A stretch of DNA of 41,664 nt from JACMNW01 sp031402355 (GTDB lineage: Bacteria > Pseudomonadota > Alphaproteobacteria > Rhodobacterales > Rhodobacteraceae). Where the stretch lies: contig JANNSG010000089.1 in the NCBI GenBank assembly GCA_031402355.1, forward strand, positions 1 to 41,664, read 5' to 3'. The notes under the pieces are model-generated. The model was given only the letters and a program-made list of their open reading frames with translations, was not told the origin of the DNA and did not search any database. This document shows positions 1 through 7,775 of the stretch, piece after piece. A program made the position numbers and the translations under genes. Position 1 is the stretch's first letter. Each line of letters starts with the position of its first letter.

Positions 1-3
1 TCT

Positions 4-9
4 AGGAGC
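4..9 (+). promoter_or_regulatory. Ribosome binding site of groEL
   Basis: AGGAGC lies 7 bases before the ATG at 17 and fixes the groEL start. The window begins too close to this point to show the promoter; in this order groEL normally follows groES in one transcript, so the promoter is expected outside the window. Confidence 0.8.
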
Positions 10-16
10 AAGCAAA

Positions 17-1666
17 ATGGCTGCTAAGGACGTCAAGTTCGATACCGATGCCCGCGACCGCATGTTGCGTGGCGTAAACATTCTTGCCGACGCTGTGAAA
101 GTCACCCTTGGGCCAAAAGGCCGCAATGTGGTGATCGACAAATCGTTCGGTTCCCCCCGCATCACCAAAGACGGTGTGACCGTTGCCAAAGAAATCGAGC
201 TTTCCGACAAGTTCGAAAACATGGGCGCGCAGATGGTGAAGGAAGTTGCTTCCCGCACCAATGATGAGGCTGGCGACGGCACCACCACCGCGACCGTGCT
301 GGCACAGGCGATCATCAAGGAAGGCCTGAAGGCCGTTGCCGCTGGCATGAACCCGATGGATCTGAAGCGTGGCATTGATCTGGCAACTGCGAAAGTAGTG
401 GCCGCGATCAAGGCAGCGGCGCGTCCGGTTTCGGATTCTGCTGAAGTCGCGCAAGTTGGTACCATCTCCGCCAACGGCGAAGCTGAAATCGGTCGTCAGA
501 TTGCGGACGCGATGCAGAAAGTCGGCAACGAAGGCGTGATCACTGTTGAAGAAAACAAGGGTCTGGAAACAGAAACCGAAGTTGTCGAAGGCATGCAGTT
601 CGACCGTGGTTACCTGTCGCCCTACTTTGTGACCAACCCGGACAAGATGCTGGCTGAGCAAGAAGACGTGTTGATCCTGCTGCACGAAAAGAAGCTGGGC
701 AGCTTGCAGCCAATGGTTCCATTGCTGGAAGCCGTGATCCAAAGCCAGAAGCCACTTCTGATCATTTCGGAAGATGTTGAAGGCGAAGCGCTTGCGACCC
801 TCGTGGTCAACAAGCTGCGCGGTGGTCTGAAAATCGCGGCTGTGAAGGCCCCCGGTTTTGGTGACCGTCGTAAAGCCATGCTGCAGGATATCGCTGTGCT
901 GACCGGTGGTCAGGTGATCAGCGAAGATCTGGGCATGAAGCTGGAAAATGTTGGTCTGGACATGCTTGGCCGCGCCAAGAAGGTCACGATCACCAAAGAC
1001 ACTACCACCATCATTGATGGCGCTGGCGACAAAGCTGAAATCAAGGCACGGGTCGACCAGATCCGCACCCAGATTGAAGAAACCACATCCGACTACGACA
1101 AAGAAAAACTGCAAGAACGTGTGGCCAAGCTCGCTGGCGGTGTTGCTGTTATCCGCGTTGGTGGGATGACCGAGATCGAAGTGAAAGAGCGTAAAGACCG
1201 CGTTGATGACGCGCTGAACGCAACCCGCGCTGCCGTGCAAGAAGGCATCGTGGTTGGCGGCGGTGTGGCCCTGATCCAGGCTGGCAAGGTTCTGGAAGGC
1301 TTGAAAGGCGCAAACAGCGACCAGAATGCCGGCATCGCGATTGTGCGCAAAGCCCTTGAAGCACCGCTGCGCCAGATCGCGCAGAACGCAGGTGTTGACG
1401 GTGCGGTTGTGGCGGGCAAAGTGCGCGAATCCAACGACAAGGCATTCGGGTTCAACGCACAGACCGAAGAATATGGCGACATGTTCAAGTTCGGCGTGAT
1501 CGACCCAGCCAAAGTTGTGCGTACAGCACTGGAAGATGCGGCATCGGTAGCCTCGCTTCTGATCACCACGGAAGCGATGATCGCTGACCGTCCGGAGCCC
1601 AAATCGGGCGGCGGCGGCATGGGCGGCGGCATGGGTGGAATGGGCGGCATGGACGGGATGATGTAA
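17..1666 (+). CDS. groEL: Chaperonin GroEL (60 kDa)
   Basis: Subunit of the double-ring ATP-dependent folding chamber that works with GroES in the cytoplasm. The 549-residue length is normal. The ATP site is visible as LGPKGRNVV near residues 31-39, the catalytic Asp52 in TKDGVTVAKEI and Asp87 in GDGTTTATVLAQ. The protein ends in the Gly-Gly-Met repeat tail (GGGMGGGMGGMGGM) typical of folding-active GroELs. The start follows an AGGAGC ribosome site. Only 16 bases precede it, consistent with a groES-groEL operon cut by the window edge. A strong terminator follows 30 bases after the stop. No missing residue or frameshift was seen. Confidence 0.99.
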   Translation: MAAKDVKFDTDARDRMLRGVNILADAVKVTLGPKGRNVVIDKSFGSPRITKDGVTVAKEIELSDKFENMGAQMVKEVASRTNDEAGDGTTTATVLAQAIIKEGLKAVAAGMNPMDLKRGIDLATAKVVAAIKAAARPVSDSAEVAQVGTISANGEAEIGRQIADAMQKVGNEGVITVEENKGLETETEVVEGMQFDRGYLSPYFVTNPDKMLAEQEDVLILLHEKKLGSLQPMVPLLEAVIQSQKPLLIISEDVEGEALATLVVNKLRGGLKIAAVKAPGFGDRRKAMLQDIAVLTGGQVISEDLGMKLENVGLDMLGRAKKVTITKDTTTIIDGAGDKAEIKARVDQIRTQIEETTSDYDKEKLQERVAKLAGGVAVIRVGGMTEIEVKERKDRVDDALNATRAAVQEGIVVGGGVALIQAGKVLEGLKGANSDQNAGIAIVRKALEAPLRQIAQNAGVDGAVVAGKVRESNDKAFGFNAQTEEYGDMFKFGVIDPAKVVRTALEDAASVASLLITTEAMIADRPEPKSGGGGMGGGMGGMGGMDGMM

Positions 1667-1695
1667 TCATCCGTTCCCGTCTGGGAAAGTTCGGG

Positions 1696-1727
1696 AAAGG
1701 GCATCCGGAAGGGTGCCCTTTTTCTTT
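1696..1727 (+). terminator. Rho-independent terminator of groEL
   Basis: AAAGGGCA (1696-1703) pairs with TGCCCTTT (1714-1721) around a 10-base loop and is followed by TTCTTT. It sits just after the groEL stop and ends the groESL transcript. Confidence 0.85.
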
Positions 1728-1807
1728 GGTCGGTTACCAAATTGGGCGGGTTCCCCGCAAGCTTTTGCCTCGCCTGTCCGGGTTCCCCGGAAAGGCGAAA
1801 GGTTCTT

Positions 1808-1832
1808 GAGTATTTGAGCGAAGAAAAAGCTG
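1808..1832 (+). repeat. Dispersed 25-bp repeat, copy 1
   Basis: The copy reads GAGTATTT, GA, GCGAAGAAAAAG, CTG. Near-identical copies lie at 33945-33969 (same strand), 34120-34144 and 28138-28159 (opposite strand). All are between genes or in a doubtful small reading frame. This one lies between the groEL terminator and the EamA gene. Function unknown. Confidence 0.7.
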
Positions 1833-1880
1833 CCGCGCGGGAAAGATTGCCGGGGCTTGGGTGGCGCGATATGCAGAGAC

Positions 1881-2726
1881 ATGGCCCTGTTTTTGTGGAC
1901 GTCCCTTGCGATGCTGGCTTTTGCCGCGAATTCGGTTCTGAACCGGATGGCGGTGGGGGGTGGGCTGATTGATTCGGTCAGCTTTGCCGTGATCCGGTTG
2001 ATGGCGGGCGCAGGGATGCTGGCGGGGCTAGTGCTTGCGCGGCGTATCTGGCGCGGAGGTGCGGTGTGGCCAGGGCTGCGGGGGCGGCTGGCGGGTGTGG
2101 GCGGGTTGCTGACTTATTTATTTGGATTTTCGTTCGCCTATCTGTCGCTGGATGCGGGGATTGGAGCGTTGATCCTGTTTGGATCGGTGCAGATCACCAT
2201 GTTTGCGGGGGCGCTGATGGCGCGGGAAGTGGTGCCACCCGCGCGCTGGGCCGGGGCGGGAATGGCCTTTGTGGGGTTGTTGGTGCTGGTGGCACCGGGG
2301 GGCAGTATCGGGGCGATCGGGCCGGTCATGGCAATGGTGTTGGCAGGGGCGGGCTGGGGGATTTACTCGCTGGCCGGGCGCGGGGCGGATGATGCGCTGG
2401 TGGCGACGGCGGCGAATTTCGGGCTGGCCCTGCCAGTGGCAGTATGCGTGGCGCTGATCCTTGGGCTGGGGGACTTGGTGCAGCCAATGGGGGTGTGGCT
2501 GGCGGTGCTGTCAGGGGCGGTAACATCGGGGCTTGGCTATGCGCTGTGGTACGGTCTGGTGCCGCGTTTGGGGGCTGCTCGGGCCGGTGTGGCGCAGCTG
2601 ACAGTACCGGTGTTGGCGGCGGGTGGCGGCGCGGTGCTGCTGGGCGAGGGTGTCAGCCTGCGGTTTGCGGTGGCCGCGGCCCTGGTTTTGGGCGGTGTGG
2701 CTTTGGCGAGTTTTGTGCGGCGATAG
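1881..2726 (+). CDS. EamA-family (DMT superfamily) membrane transporter
   Basis: A roughly 281-residue, almost wholly hydrophobic protein made of two tandem EamA repeats of about five helices each. The first repeat starts with MALFLWTSLAMLAFAANSVLNRMA, and the second starts near the middle with GPVMAMVLAGAGWGIYSLAGRGA. Family members export amino acids, nucleobases or other metabolites across the inner membrane; the substrate cannot be read from the sequence. The ATG at 1881 is preferred over an upstream in-frame TTG at 1857 because the first helix then starts at the N-terminus as usual. It stands alone between the groEL terminator and a convergent acetyltransferase gene. Confidence 0.85.
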   Translation: MALFLWTSLAMLAFAANSVLNRMAVGGGLIDSVSFAVIRLMAGAGMLAGLVLARRIWRGGAVWPGLRGRLAGVGGLLTYLFGFSFAYLSLDAGIGALILFGSVQITMFAGALMAREVVPPARWAGAGMAFVGLLVLVAPGGSIGAIGPVMAMVLAGAGWGIYSLAGRGADDALVATAANFGLALPVAVCVALILGLGDLVQPMGVWLAVLSGAVTSGLGYALWYGLVPRLGAARAGVAQLTVPVLAAGGGAVLLGEGVSLRFAVAAALVLGGVALASFVRR

Positions 2727-2735
2727 GCGCAACTG

Positions 2736-3224
2736 TCAAAGCGGGCGGGCCATCCGAATTTGGACATGGGTTTTGATCCCGATTTGTTTGGGGGCGCCGC
2801 GCATTTCCTCGACAAAGCCCATTTTTGACCAGAACCGGTGGCCCTTGGTGTTTTCTTCCAGCACGGCGATCAGGATACGGGGTGCGTGGCGGGTTTTTGC
2901 AGCTGCAAAGACATGATCCAGCATCTTCTGCCCCAATCGTTCGCCGCGATGGGCGGGGTCGATCAGCAACAGGCCGATATAGGCGTCGTCCAGGTTGGGG
3001 AAGCCAAACACCACTTCGGACATGGCGACAAGGTGATCCTGTTCAAACCAGCCAAAGTGCAGTTTCGTAGCGGGATCGATGCCGGGCGGCGTGCCGGTGA
3101 AGAAATCCTCGGTCTGGCTGCTGTTGGGCGGTTGGCCGGATTCAAGCAGCACATAATCGGCGGCACGGCGAAACAGGTCTGCCACGGCGGCGGTATCGGT
3201 GGCTTGGAGCAAGACGCGTATCAT
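2736..3224 (-). CDS. GNAT-family N-acetyltransferase
   Basis: A 162-residue protein with the GNAT fold. The acetyl-CoA binding signature is seen as IDPAHRGERLGQKMLDHV (about residues 87-104), preceded by the beta-strand region DDAYIGLLL and followed by the typical C-terminal YWxKxGF-like segment GHRFWSKMGFVEEM. Such enzymes acetylate amines on small molecules or proteins; the acceptor here is unknown. The ATG overlaps the stop of the upstream NUDIX gene by four bases (ATGA), so the two are translated from one message. It ends 9 bases from the convergent EamA gene. Confidence 0.85.
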   Translation of the reverse strand: MIRVLLQATDTAAVADLFRRAADYVLLESGQPPNSSQTEDFFTGTPPGIDPATKLHFGWFEQDHLVAMSEVVFGFPNLDDAYIGLLLIDPAHRGERLGQKMLDHVFAAAKTRHAPRILIAVLEENTKGHRFWSKMGFVEEMRGAPKQIGIKTHVQIRMARPL

Positions 3225-3667
3225 CGCACGATCACCTCTAGCGGGTCATAGAGCGCGGTATCGCCCCATGTGGCATCAGGCAGGCTGTCTGGTTTGTAGC
3301 GGATATGGGAAAGACCTTCGCGTGCGAACAGGCGGCGTTTCGTGACGACGCCTTCGGGATCGCGCCATGTGGGGTCAAGCGTGCCGCCGGCAATCTGGCA
3401 GTGGAAATAGATGTCGACCTGATGAAAGCCGGATGTGGGATCGTGGAATTCATTGATCAGTGCGGGTGCGCCAACTGTCACGGTCAAGCCGGTTTCTTCA
3501 TAGACTTCGCGGATCAGATTTTCCGGCAGCGATGTACCGGGGTGAACGCCGCCACCGGGGGCGCACCACAGATCGGATGTGCCGCCGGGGTAGGCGTTGA
3601 CCAGAAGCAACTGGTCGTCAATCAGGATCAGCGCGCGGGCTGCAAGGCGGGGGGTGCGAAGTGTCAT
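3221..3667 (-). CDS. NUDIX hydrolase
   Basis: A 148-residue NUDIX-fold pyrophosphohydrolase. The Nudix box is read as GGGVHPGTSL followed by REVYEETGL, so the metal-binding REXXEE is intact while the first Glu of the consensus is replaced by Thr. The N-terminus (PRLAARALILIDDQLLLVNAYPGG) gives the first strands, and DLWCAPGGG precedes the box. The ATG at 3667 was chosen because longer forms would run into the divergent lipase-like gene at 3745. Likely substrates are nucleoside diphosphate derivatives, but the sequence does not decide which. It is translationally coupled to the GNAT gene downstream. Confidence 0.88.
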   Translation of the reverse strand: MTLRTPRLAARALILIDDQLLLVNAYPGGTSDLWCAPGGGVHPGTSLPENLIREVYEETGLTVTVGAPALINEFHDPTSGFHQVDIYFHCQIAGGTLDPTWRDPEGVVTKRRLFAREGLSHIRYKPDSLPDATWGDTALYDPLEVIVR

Positions 3668-3744
3668 GAGCGTCAAGCTGTGACGTTGGGGCGGGATTGT
3701 CCATGCCCCTCGAAACGGGCAGACAAAGCGGATAGGGTGAAGAC

Positions 3745-4488
3745 ATGTTAAAGATTGCAGTCTTTGCCCTGTGTTTGGCGACGCCGTTTTCGGCAAAGGC
3801 CGATTGTGTCGTCCTGTTGCATGGGCTTGCGCGCAGTGAGGCATCCTTATTGGCAATGGAAGCGGCATTGAAGGCGCAGGGGTACAGCGTCGTCAACGAA
3901 GGCTATCCATCGACGAAAGCCGACATCGCAGACCTGGCCGCTGCGCATGTAGGCCCGGCAGTGGCGAAATGTAACGGGGCCCGCGTGAACTTTGTAACCC
4001 ATTCAATGGGCGGTATTCTGGTGCGGGTCTGGCTGGGGGAAAACCGCCCCGCCGATTTCGGCCGGGTGGTGATGCTGGCGCCACCCAACAAAGGGTCGGA
4101 ACTGGTTGATGCCTTTGGCGAGATTGGTGCGTTTCAATGGGTGAACGGGCCTGCTGGGCTGGAACTGGGCACCGGAGCGGAAGATGTGCCACGCGGGTTG
4201 CCAAAACCGGATTATGAGCTTGGTGTGATCGCCGGTACACGGTCGGTGAACCCGATCTATTCCGCCGTTATACCGGGACGCGATGACGGCAAGGTTTCGG
4301 TTGACAGCACGCGGGTGGCGGGGATGACAGATTTCATGACATTGCCCGTGACCCACACGTTTATGATGCTGAACCCGGTGGTGATTGCCGAAACCATACG
4401 GTTTCTGGGCACCGGCGCATTTGACCCGACCATCACCTATGGCAAAGCGGTTGGGGATGCAGTGGATAAGGTGATGGGCGGCGACTAG
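3745..4488 (+). CDS. Secreted alpha/beta hydrolase (lipase/esterase-like)
   Basis: A 247-residue protein with a short signal peptide (MLKIAVFALCLATPFSAKA), so it probably acts in the periplasm or outside the cell. After the signal comes the oxyanion strand VVLLHGLARS, then the nucleophile elbow THSMGG with Ser at about residue 87. Asp in GRDDGKVSVDS and His in LPVTHTFMML are candidates for the rest of the triad. This resembles the triacylglycerol lipase/PGAP1-like group; the true substrate is unknown. It diverges from the NUDIX gene, and its stop overlaps that of purK tail to tail within one CTAG. Confidence 0.85.
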   Translation: MLKIAVFALCLATPFSAKADCVVLLHGLARSEASLLAMEAALKAQGYSVVNEGYPSTKADIADLAAAHVGPAVAKCNGARVNFVTHSMGGILVRVWLGENRPADFGRVVMLAPPNKGSELVDAFGEIGAFQWVNGPAGLELGTGAEDVPRGLPKPDYELGVIAGTRSVNPIYSAVIPGRDDGKVSVDSTRVAGMTDFMTLPVTHTFMMLNPVVIAETIRFLGTGAFDPTITYGKAVGDAVDKVMGGD

Positions 4489-5555
4489 GCCTTTGGGATG
4501 ATCCGGTTAACATGGCCCATTTTGCGGCCCGGTTTGGCATCGGCCTTGCCATACAGATGCAACGCCGCGTGGCGTTCAACTGCCAAAGCGGGAACGCGGG
4601 CGATGTCATCGCCGATCAGGTTTTCCATCACGATGTCGCAATGCCGCGACCCGTCGCCCAAAGGCCAGCCGGCAATGGCGCGGATGTGTTGTTCAAACTG
4701 ATCGACGGCACAACCATTTTGCGTCCAGTGCCCTGAATTGTGCACACGGGGGGCGATCTCATTGACGATCAACGCAGATGGTGTGACGAACAATTCCACC
4801 CCCATCACACCCACATAGTCCAGCGCTGTCAAAATGCGGGCGGCGATCAGCACAGCATCGGTGCGCTGGGTGGCCGACAGGCGGGCCGGGACCGTGGTGG
4901 TGTGCAAAATGCCCGAACGGTGCACGTTTTCGCCGGGATCATAGCAGGCGACCGATCCATCCGCTGCGCGCGCGGCGATGACAGACACTTCGTGGCTAAA
5001 ATCGATGAAACCCTCCAGCGCGGACGGCGCAAATTGCATGGTTTCCCATGCGACCGGCGCATCTGCGGGGGAGGCAAGCCGGGCCTGTCCCTTGCCGTCA
5101 TAGCCAAGACGGGTGGTCTTCAGGATCGACGGTGTGCCAATGGCAACAATGGCCGCTTGCAGATCAACAAGCGAACTGACTGCCGCATAGGGCGCGCAGG
5201 TCAAGCCTAGACCGGTGAGGAAAGCCTTTTCCTCAAGCCGGTCTTGACTGATGGCCAACGCACGGCGATTGGGGCGAATGGGCTTAATCACCTCCAGAAC
5301 GTCAAGCGCTGCGGTGGGAATATTCTCGAATTCATAGGTGATGACATCGACACTTGCCGCGAAAGCCGAAAGTGCCGCGATGTCATCATAGGGGGCAGTG
5401 GTCAGTCGGTGGGCCACATCGGCAGCAGGCGGGTTGGCGCCGGGTTCGTAAATATGCGTTCTGAAGCCAAGCCGCGATGCGGCGATCGACAACATCCGGC
5501 CAAGCTGGCCCCCCCCCAGAATGCCGATGGTGCTGCCAGTGGCAAGGTCAGTCAT
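4485..5555 (-). CDS. purK: N5-carboxyaminoimidazole ribonucleotide synthase PurK
   Basis: ATP-grasp enzyme that carboxylates AIR with bicarbonate and ATP to N5-CAIR in de novo purine synthesis. The 356-residue product starts with the PurK motif TIGILGGGQLGRMLSIAASRLG. It continues with the ATP-grasp regions (PSILKTTRLGYDGKGQ, FEHEVSVI-like SHEVSVIAARAADG) and the C-terminal signature EIAPRVHNSGHWT. The ATG at 5555 is preferred to 5582 because it has GGAAG about 9 bases upstream and overlaps the purE stop by only 8 bases. It is co-transcribed with purE. No defect seen. Confidence 0.97.
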   Translation of the reverse strand: MTDLATGSTIGILGGGQLGRMLSIAASRLGFRTHIYEPGANPPAADVAHRLTTAPYDDIAALSAFAASVDVITYEFENIPTAALDVLEVIKPIRPNRRALAISQDRLEEKAFLTGLGLTCAPYAAVSSLVDLQAAIVAIGTPSILKTTRLGYDGKGQARLASPADAPVAWETMQFAPSALEGFIDFSHEVSVIAARAADGSVACYDPGENVHRSGILHTTTVPARLSATQRTDAVLIAARILTALDYVGVMGVELFVTPSALIVNEIAPRVHNSGHWTQNGCAVDQFEQHIRAIAGWPLGDGSRHCDIVMENLIGDDIARVPALAVERHAALHLYGKADAKPGRKMGHVNRIIPKA

Positions 5556-6033
5556 TGCTGGGTTCTTCCGGGATAGAGGCACTTAGAGCGGCGCGCCAGG
5601 CATCAAGTCTTGACGCCAGGCCCGTGTCATTCAGGGCCAGAATGCTGGCCGCCATCAGGCCCGCATTCGCCGCCCCTACAGCCCCGATCGCCATTGTCGC
5701 CACAGGAAAGCCCTTCGGCATTTGCAGAATTGAATAAAGACTGTCAACGCCCGACAGGGCCTTGGTCATCACCGGCACGCCGATCACCGGCAGCCGTGTT
5801 TTCGACGCCATCATGCCGGGCAGGTGCGCGGCCCCTCCGGCCCCGGCGATGATCACTTTCAAGCCGCGTCCGACGGCGGTTTTTCCATAATCCCAAAGCC
5901 GGTCCGGTGTGCGGTGCGCAGAGACGATTTTCGTCTCATAAGTCACCCCCAATTCATCAAGGATCACGGCTGCTTCTTTCAGCGTGGGCCAATCCGACTG
6001 ACTGCCCATGATGATCCCAACGTCAAATGCCAT
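5548..6033 (-). CDS. purE: N5-CAIR mutase PurE
   Basis: Converts N5-CAIR, the PurK product, to CAIR in de novo purine synthesis; it forms a cytoplasmic octamer in the family. The 161-residue product has the class I signatures IIMGSQSDWPTL (phosphate/CAIR binding), SAHRTPDRL with the catalytic His, and AGGAAHLPGMMAS. Gene order purE-purK, with an 8-base overlap, is the usual operon. A possible sigma-70 promoter lies at 6059-6086. Confidence 0.98.
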   Translation of the reverse strand: MAFDVGIIMGSQSDWPTLKEAAVILDELGVTYETKIVSAHRTPDRLWDYGKTAVGRGLKVIIAGAGGAAHLPGMMASKTRLPVIGVPVMTKALSGVDSLYSILQMPKGFPVATMAIGAVGAANAGLMAASILALNDTGLASRLDAWRAALSASIPEEPSND

Positions 6034-6058
6034 GCGTCACCCCGTGTTCAAGTCGCGC

Positions 6059-6086
6059 ACTATAGCCGGGGCAGGGGCGGGGGCAA
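6059..6086 (-). promoter_or_regulatory. Possible sigma-70 promoter of purEK
   Basis: On the minus strand TTGCCC (-35, 6081-6086) and TATAGT (-10, 6059-6064) are 16 bases apart, and the -10 is about 25 bases before the purE start. Read by eye only. Confidence 0.35.
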
Positions 6087-6135
6087 GATGGCCTATCCGG
6101 CTGTGCAGCGCCTGGGCTTTGCGCTAGGCTGGCGC

Positions 6136-6531
6136 ATGGCTGTTGCCCTCGTCCTGTCTTTCGTCTTGCTGGTGATTGCGGCGCTGCATGTGCTGTGGGG
6201 CATCGGCTATTGGTTTCCGATCCGCGACGAGGCGGCGTTGGTGCGGGCCGTCGTCGGGGCCGCCGGTCAAAGCAAAATGCCCGGGGCGGTGCCCTGCGCC
6301 CTTGTCGCGGTGGCGCTGCTGTTCGCCCTCATGTGTCTTTGGTGGCCGCCGGGCCAGCTGCGGTCATGGGTTCTTGCCGCGATTGGTGTTGTCTTTGTAG
6401 CCCGGGGTGGCGCGGCATACACCGCCCTTTGGCGGCGATGGACCCCAGTTGAGCCTTTCGCCACGCTCGACAGAACCTATTACGGCCCGCTCTGCCTGCT
6501 GATCGGGTTAGGGTTTTTGGCGTCTGCCTAG
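6136..6531 (+). CDS. DUF3995-like small membrane protein
   Basis: A 131-residue integral membrane protein with about four predicted helices: VALVLSFVLLVIAALHVLWGIGYWF, a second starting VPCALVAVALLFALMCLW, a third LRSWVLAAIGVVFVARGG and a last one GPLCLLIGLGFLAS. The first helix ending in H-V-x-W-G-x-G and the late DRTYYGPLC segment resemble DUF3995 proteins, whose function is not known. An in-frame ATG at 6088 would give a 147-residue form with 16 extra N-terminal residues; the shorter start is preferred because family members begin almost directly with the first helix. It diverges from purE and stands alone. Confidence 0.65.
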   Translation: MAVALVLSFVLLVIAALHVLWGIGYWFPIRDEAALVRAVVGAAGQSKMPGAVPCALVAVALLFALMCLWWPPGQLRSWVLAAIGVVFVARGGAAYTALWRRWTPVEPFATLDRTYYGPLCLLIGLGFLASA

Positions 6532-6665
6532 ACTGTCAGCCGCCATGGTTCCTGACTTTGCGTGGCTTCGGTGTGGCCGGGCCTTGGCGGCAAAGAAATG
6601 CAGATAGACCCCAGTTGCAACATTGCGGTCGCGCGTGGCGCAAGCGTGCTATCCTTCATATCAGA

Positions 6666-6884
6666 TCACGCAATGATATCGGGGATAAGGTTGTCCTCGA
6701 TCTTCACGATCTGGTCTTTCAGCGCCAGCTTTTGCTTTTTCAGACGGCGCAAGGTTAGCGGATCGGGCCGCCCTGCGGTTTCAAGGGCGTGAATTGCCTC
6801 GTCCAGATCACGGTGTTCGCGCACCAGAACACCCAGCCGGATGCGCAGCATTTCGTCATGGTTCAATTCACTTGGGGCATTCAT
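6666..6884 (-). CDS. YdcH/DUF465 family coiled-coil protein
   Basis: A 72-residue, highly charged alpha-helical protein. It shows the YdcH pattern: a heptad helix around RLGVLVREHRDLDEAIHALE, a short turn (TAGRPDPLTL), then a second helix LRRLKKQKLALKDQIVKIED. Family members are very common in proteobacteria and have no settled function. It is a single-gene unit and faces away from the Hsp20 gene. The start at 6884 gives the standard length. Confidence 0.85.
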   Translation of the reverse strand: MNAPSELNHDEMLRIRLGVLVREHRDLDEAIHALETAGRPDPLTLRRLKKQKLALKDQIVKIEDNLIPDIIA

Positions 6885-7022
6885 ATGGGTCTAAAGCATC
6901 CTGATCAGACACGGATTGAGGCAAACCATACAATGATTCGGCAAATCACCGGAAAGGAATACGACTGAAATTTTCTCTGATGCGCTGATTTAGAGGGCGT
7001 TGCCATCGCTGCAGTCGCCGGG
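6885..7022. other. Intergenic region between DUF465 and hsp20 genes
   Basis: About 140 bases ahead of the heat-shock promoter. It should hold the promoter for the minus-strand DUF465 gene, but no convincing hexamer pair was picked out. No gene seen. Confidence 0.4.
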
Positions 7023-7053
7023 GGTTGCGTGGCAACATTAGTGCCCCCATATT
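7023..7053 (+). promoter_or_regulatory. Likely RpoH (sigma-32 type) heat-shock promoter of hsp20
   Basis: GGTTGCG (about 7023-7029) and CCCCATATT (7045-7053) are about 15 bases apart. This matches the alphaproteobacterial RpoH pattern of a TTG-containing -35 and a CCCCATAT-like -10. The start would lie about 60 bases before the Hsp20 ATG. In the leader, GCGCCC and GGGGC/GGCGC segments could form a hairpin. Confidence 0.5.
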
Positions 7054-7120
7054 CCCTAAGCAATCAGAGCGCCCGTTTGGGGCTTTGGCGCGGATGTCGC
7101 TTGGTGAAAGGGCATGTTCG

Positions 7121-7549
7121 ATGACGAAACTTACATTGGGGTCACATCCCTATCTTCTGGGCTTCGAACAGCTTGAACGGCTGGTTGAACGCACCGCCAA
7201 GACGGCGGCCGAAGGCTACCCCCCTTTCAATATCGAGGCGGTGGCAGACAATGCCTATCGCATCACGCTGGCCGTTGCCGGGTTTCACGAAGACGATCTT
7301 GCCATCACGGTGGAAGATCGCCAACTGGTCATCCGCGGACGACAAGCCGAGGAAGAAACCGGGCGGGTCTTTTTGCATCGCGGCATTGCCGGACGTGCCT
7401 TTCAGCGCAGCTTCGTATTGGCCGAAGGGGTCGAAGTTGCTGGAGCGTCAATGGAAAACGGGCTGTTGCACCTGGATTTGCACCGGTCAGTCCCGGATGC
7501 GGTGGTTCAGACCATCAAGATCGGCCGCAAGACAGGAGACCGCAAATGA
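7121..7549 (+). CDS. Small heat shock protein, Hsp20/IbpA family
   Basis: A 142-residue ATP-independent holdase chaperone that binds unfolding proteins in the cytoplasm. It shows an alpha-crystallin domain: PPFNIEAVADNAYRITLAVAG, DLAITVEDRQLVIRGRQ and the RAFQRSFVLAEGVEVAGASMENGLLHLDL segment, where A-x-x-x-N-G-L is the family signature. The N-terminal motif of an aromatic-rich YLLGFEQLERLVER is typical of the IbpA type. The ATG at 7121 is preferred over an upstream in-frame start at 7025, which would precede the -10 promoter box. The stop overlaps the next gene by 4 bases. Confidence 0.93.
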   Translation: MTKLTLGSHPYLLGFEQLERLVERTAKTAAEGYPPFNIEAVADNAYRITLAVAGFHEDDLAITVEDRQLVIRGRQAEEETGRVFLHRGIAGRAFQRSFVLAEGVEVAGASMENGLLHLDLHRSVPDAVVQTIKIGRKTGDRK

Positions 7550-7773
7550 ATACCAAATTCGCCCCCCTGAAAGGTGAGGCCGCACGCATCGTCTATATAC
7601 GCGAAGTGTCGGTCGCCGATCTGCCGCAGGCCTTGCAGGACGAGGCCGAGGGGCTTGAAACCCTGTTTGCCGTCCACAGCCCCGACGGTGCGCGATTGGC
7701 TCTGGTGCGCGACAAGGCGATAGCCTTCGCGCTGGCCCGGCAGAATGACATGGCCCCCGTCTCGGTGCATTGA
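7546..7773 (+). CDS. DUF1150 family protein
   Basis: A 75-residue protein of the DUF1150 family, found mainly in alphaproteobacteria and often next to Hsp20 genes. Visible features are the basic start MNTKFAPLKGEAARIVYIREV and the core LFAVHSPDGARLALVRDKAIAFALARQND, which is the conserved 'hSPDG.rLAlv..r..Af..Ar.hd' pattern. Function is unknown. Its ATG overlaps the Hsp20 stop (ATGA), so it is probably translated from the same heat-shock message and may assist or modulate the chaperone. Confidence 0.85.
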   Translation: MNTKFAPLKGEAARIVYIREVSVADLPQALQDEAEGLETLFAVHSPDGARLALVRDKAIAFALARQNDMAPVSVH

Positions 7774-7775
7774 TC

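Noticed and set aside
2..1240. A 412-codon open frame on the minus strand opposite groEL
   Set aside because: It is the antisense of a highly conserved gene with strong codon bias, which opens long frames on the other strand; it has no family features.
3668..3868. Longer NUDIX protein with 67 more residues
   Set aside because: It would overlap the divergent lipase-like gene and its promoter; no Nudix-family N-terminus matches.
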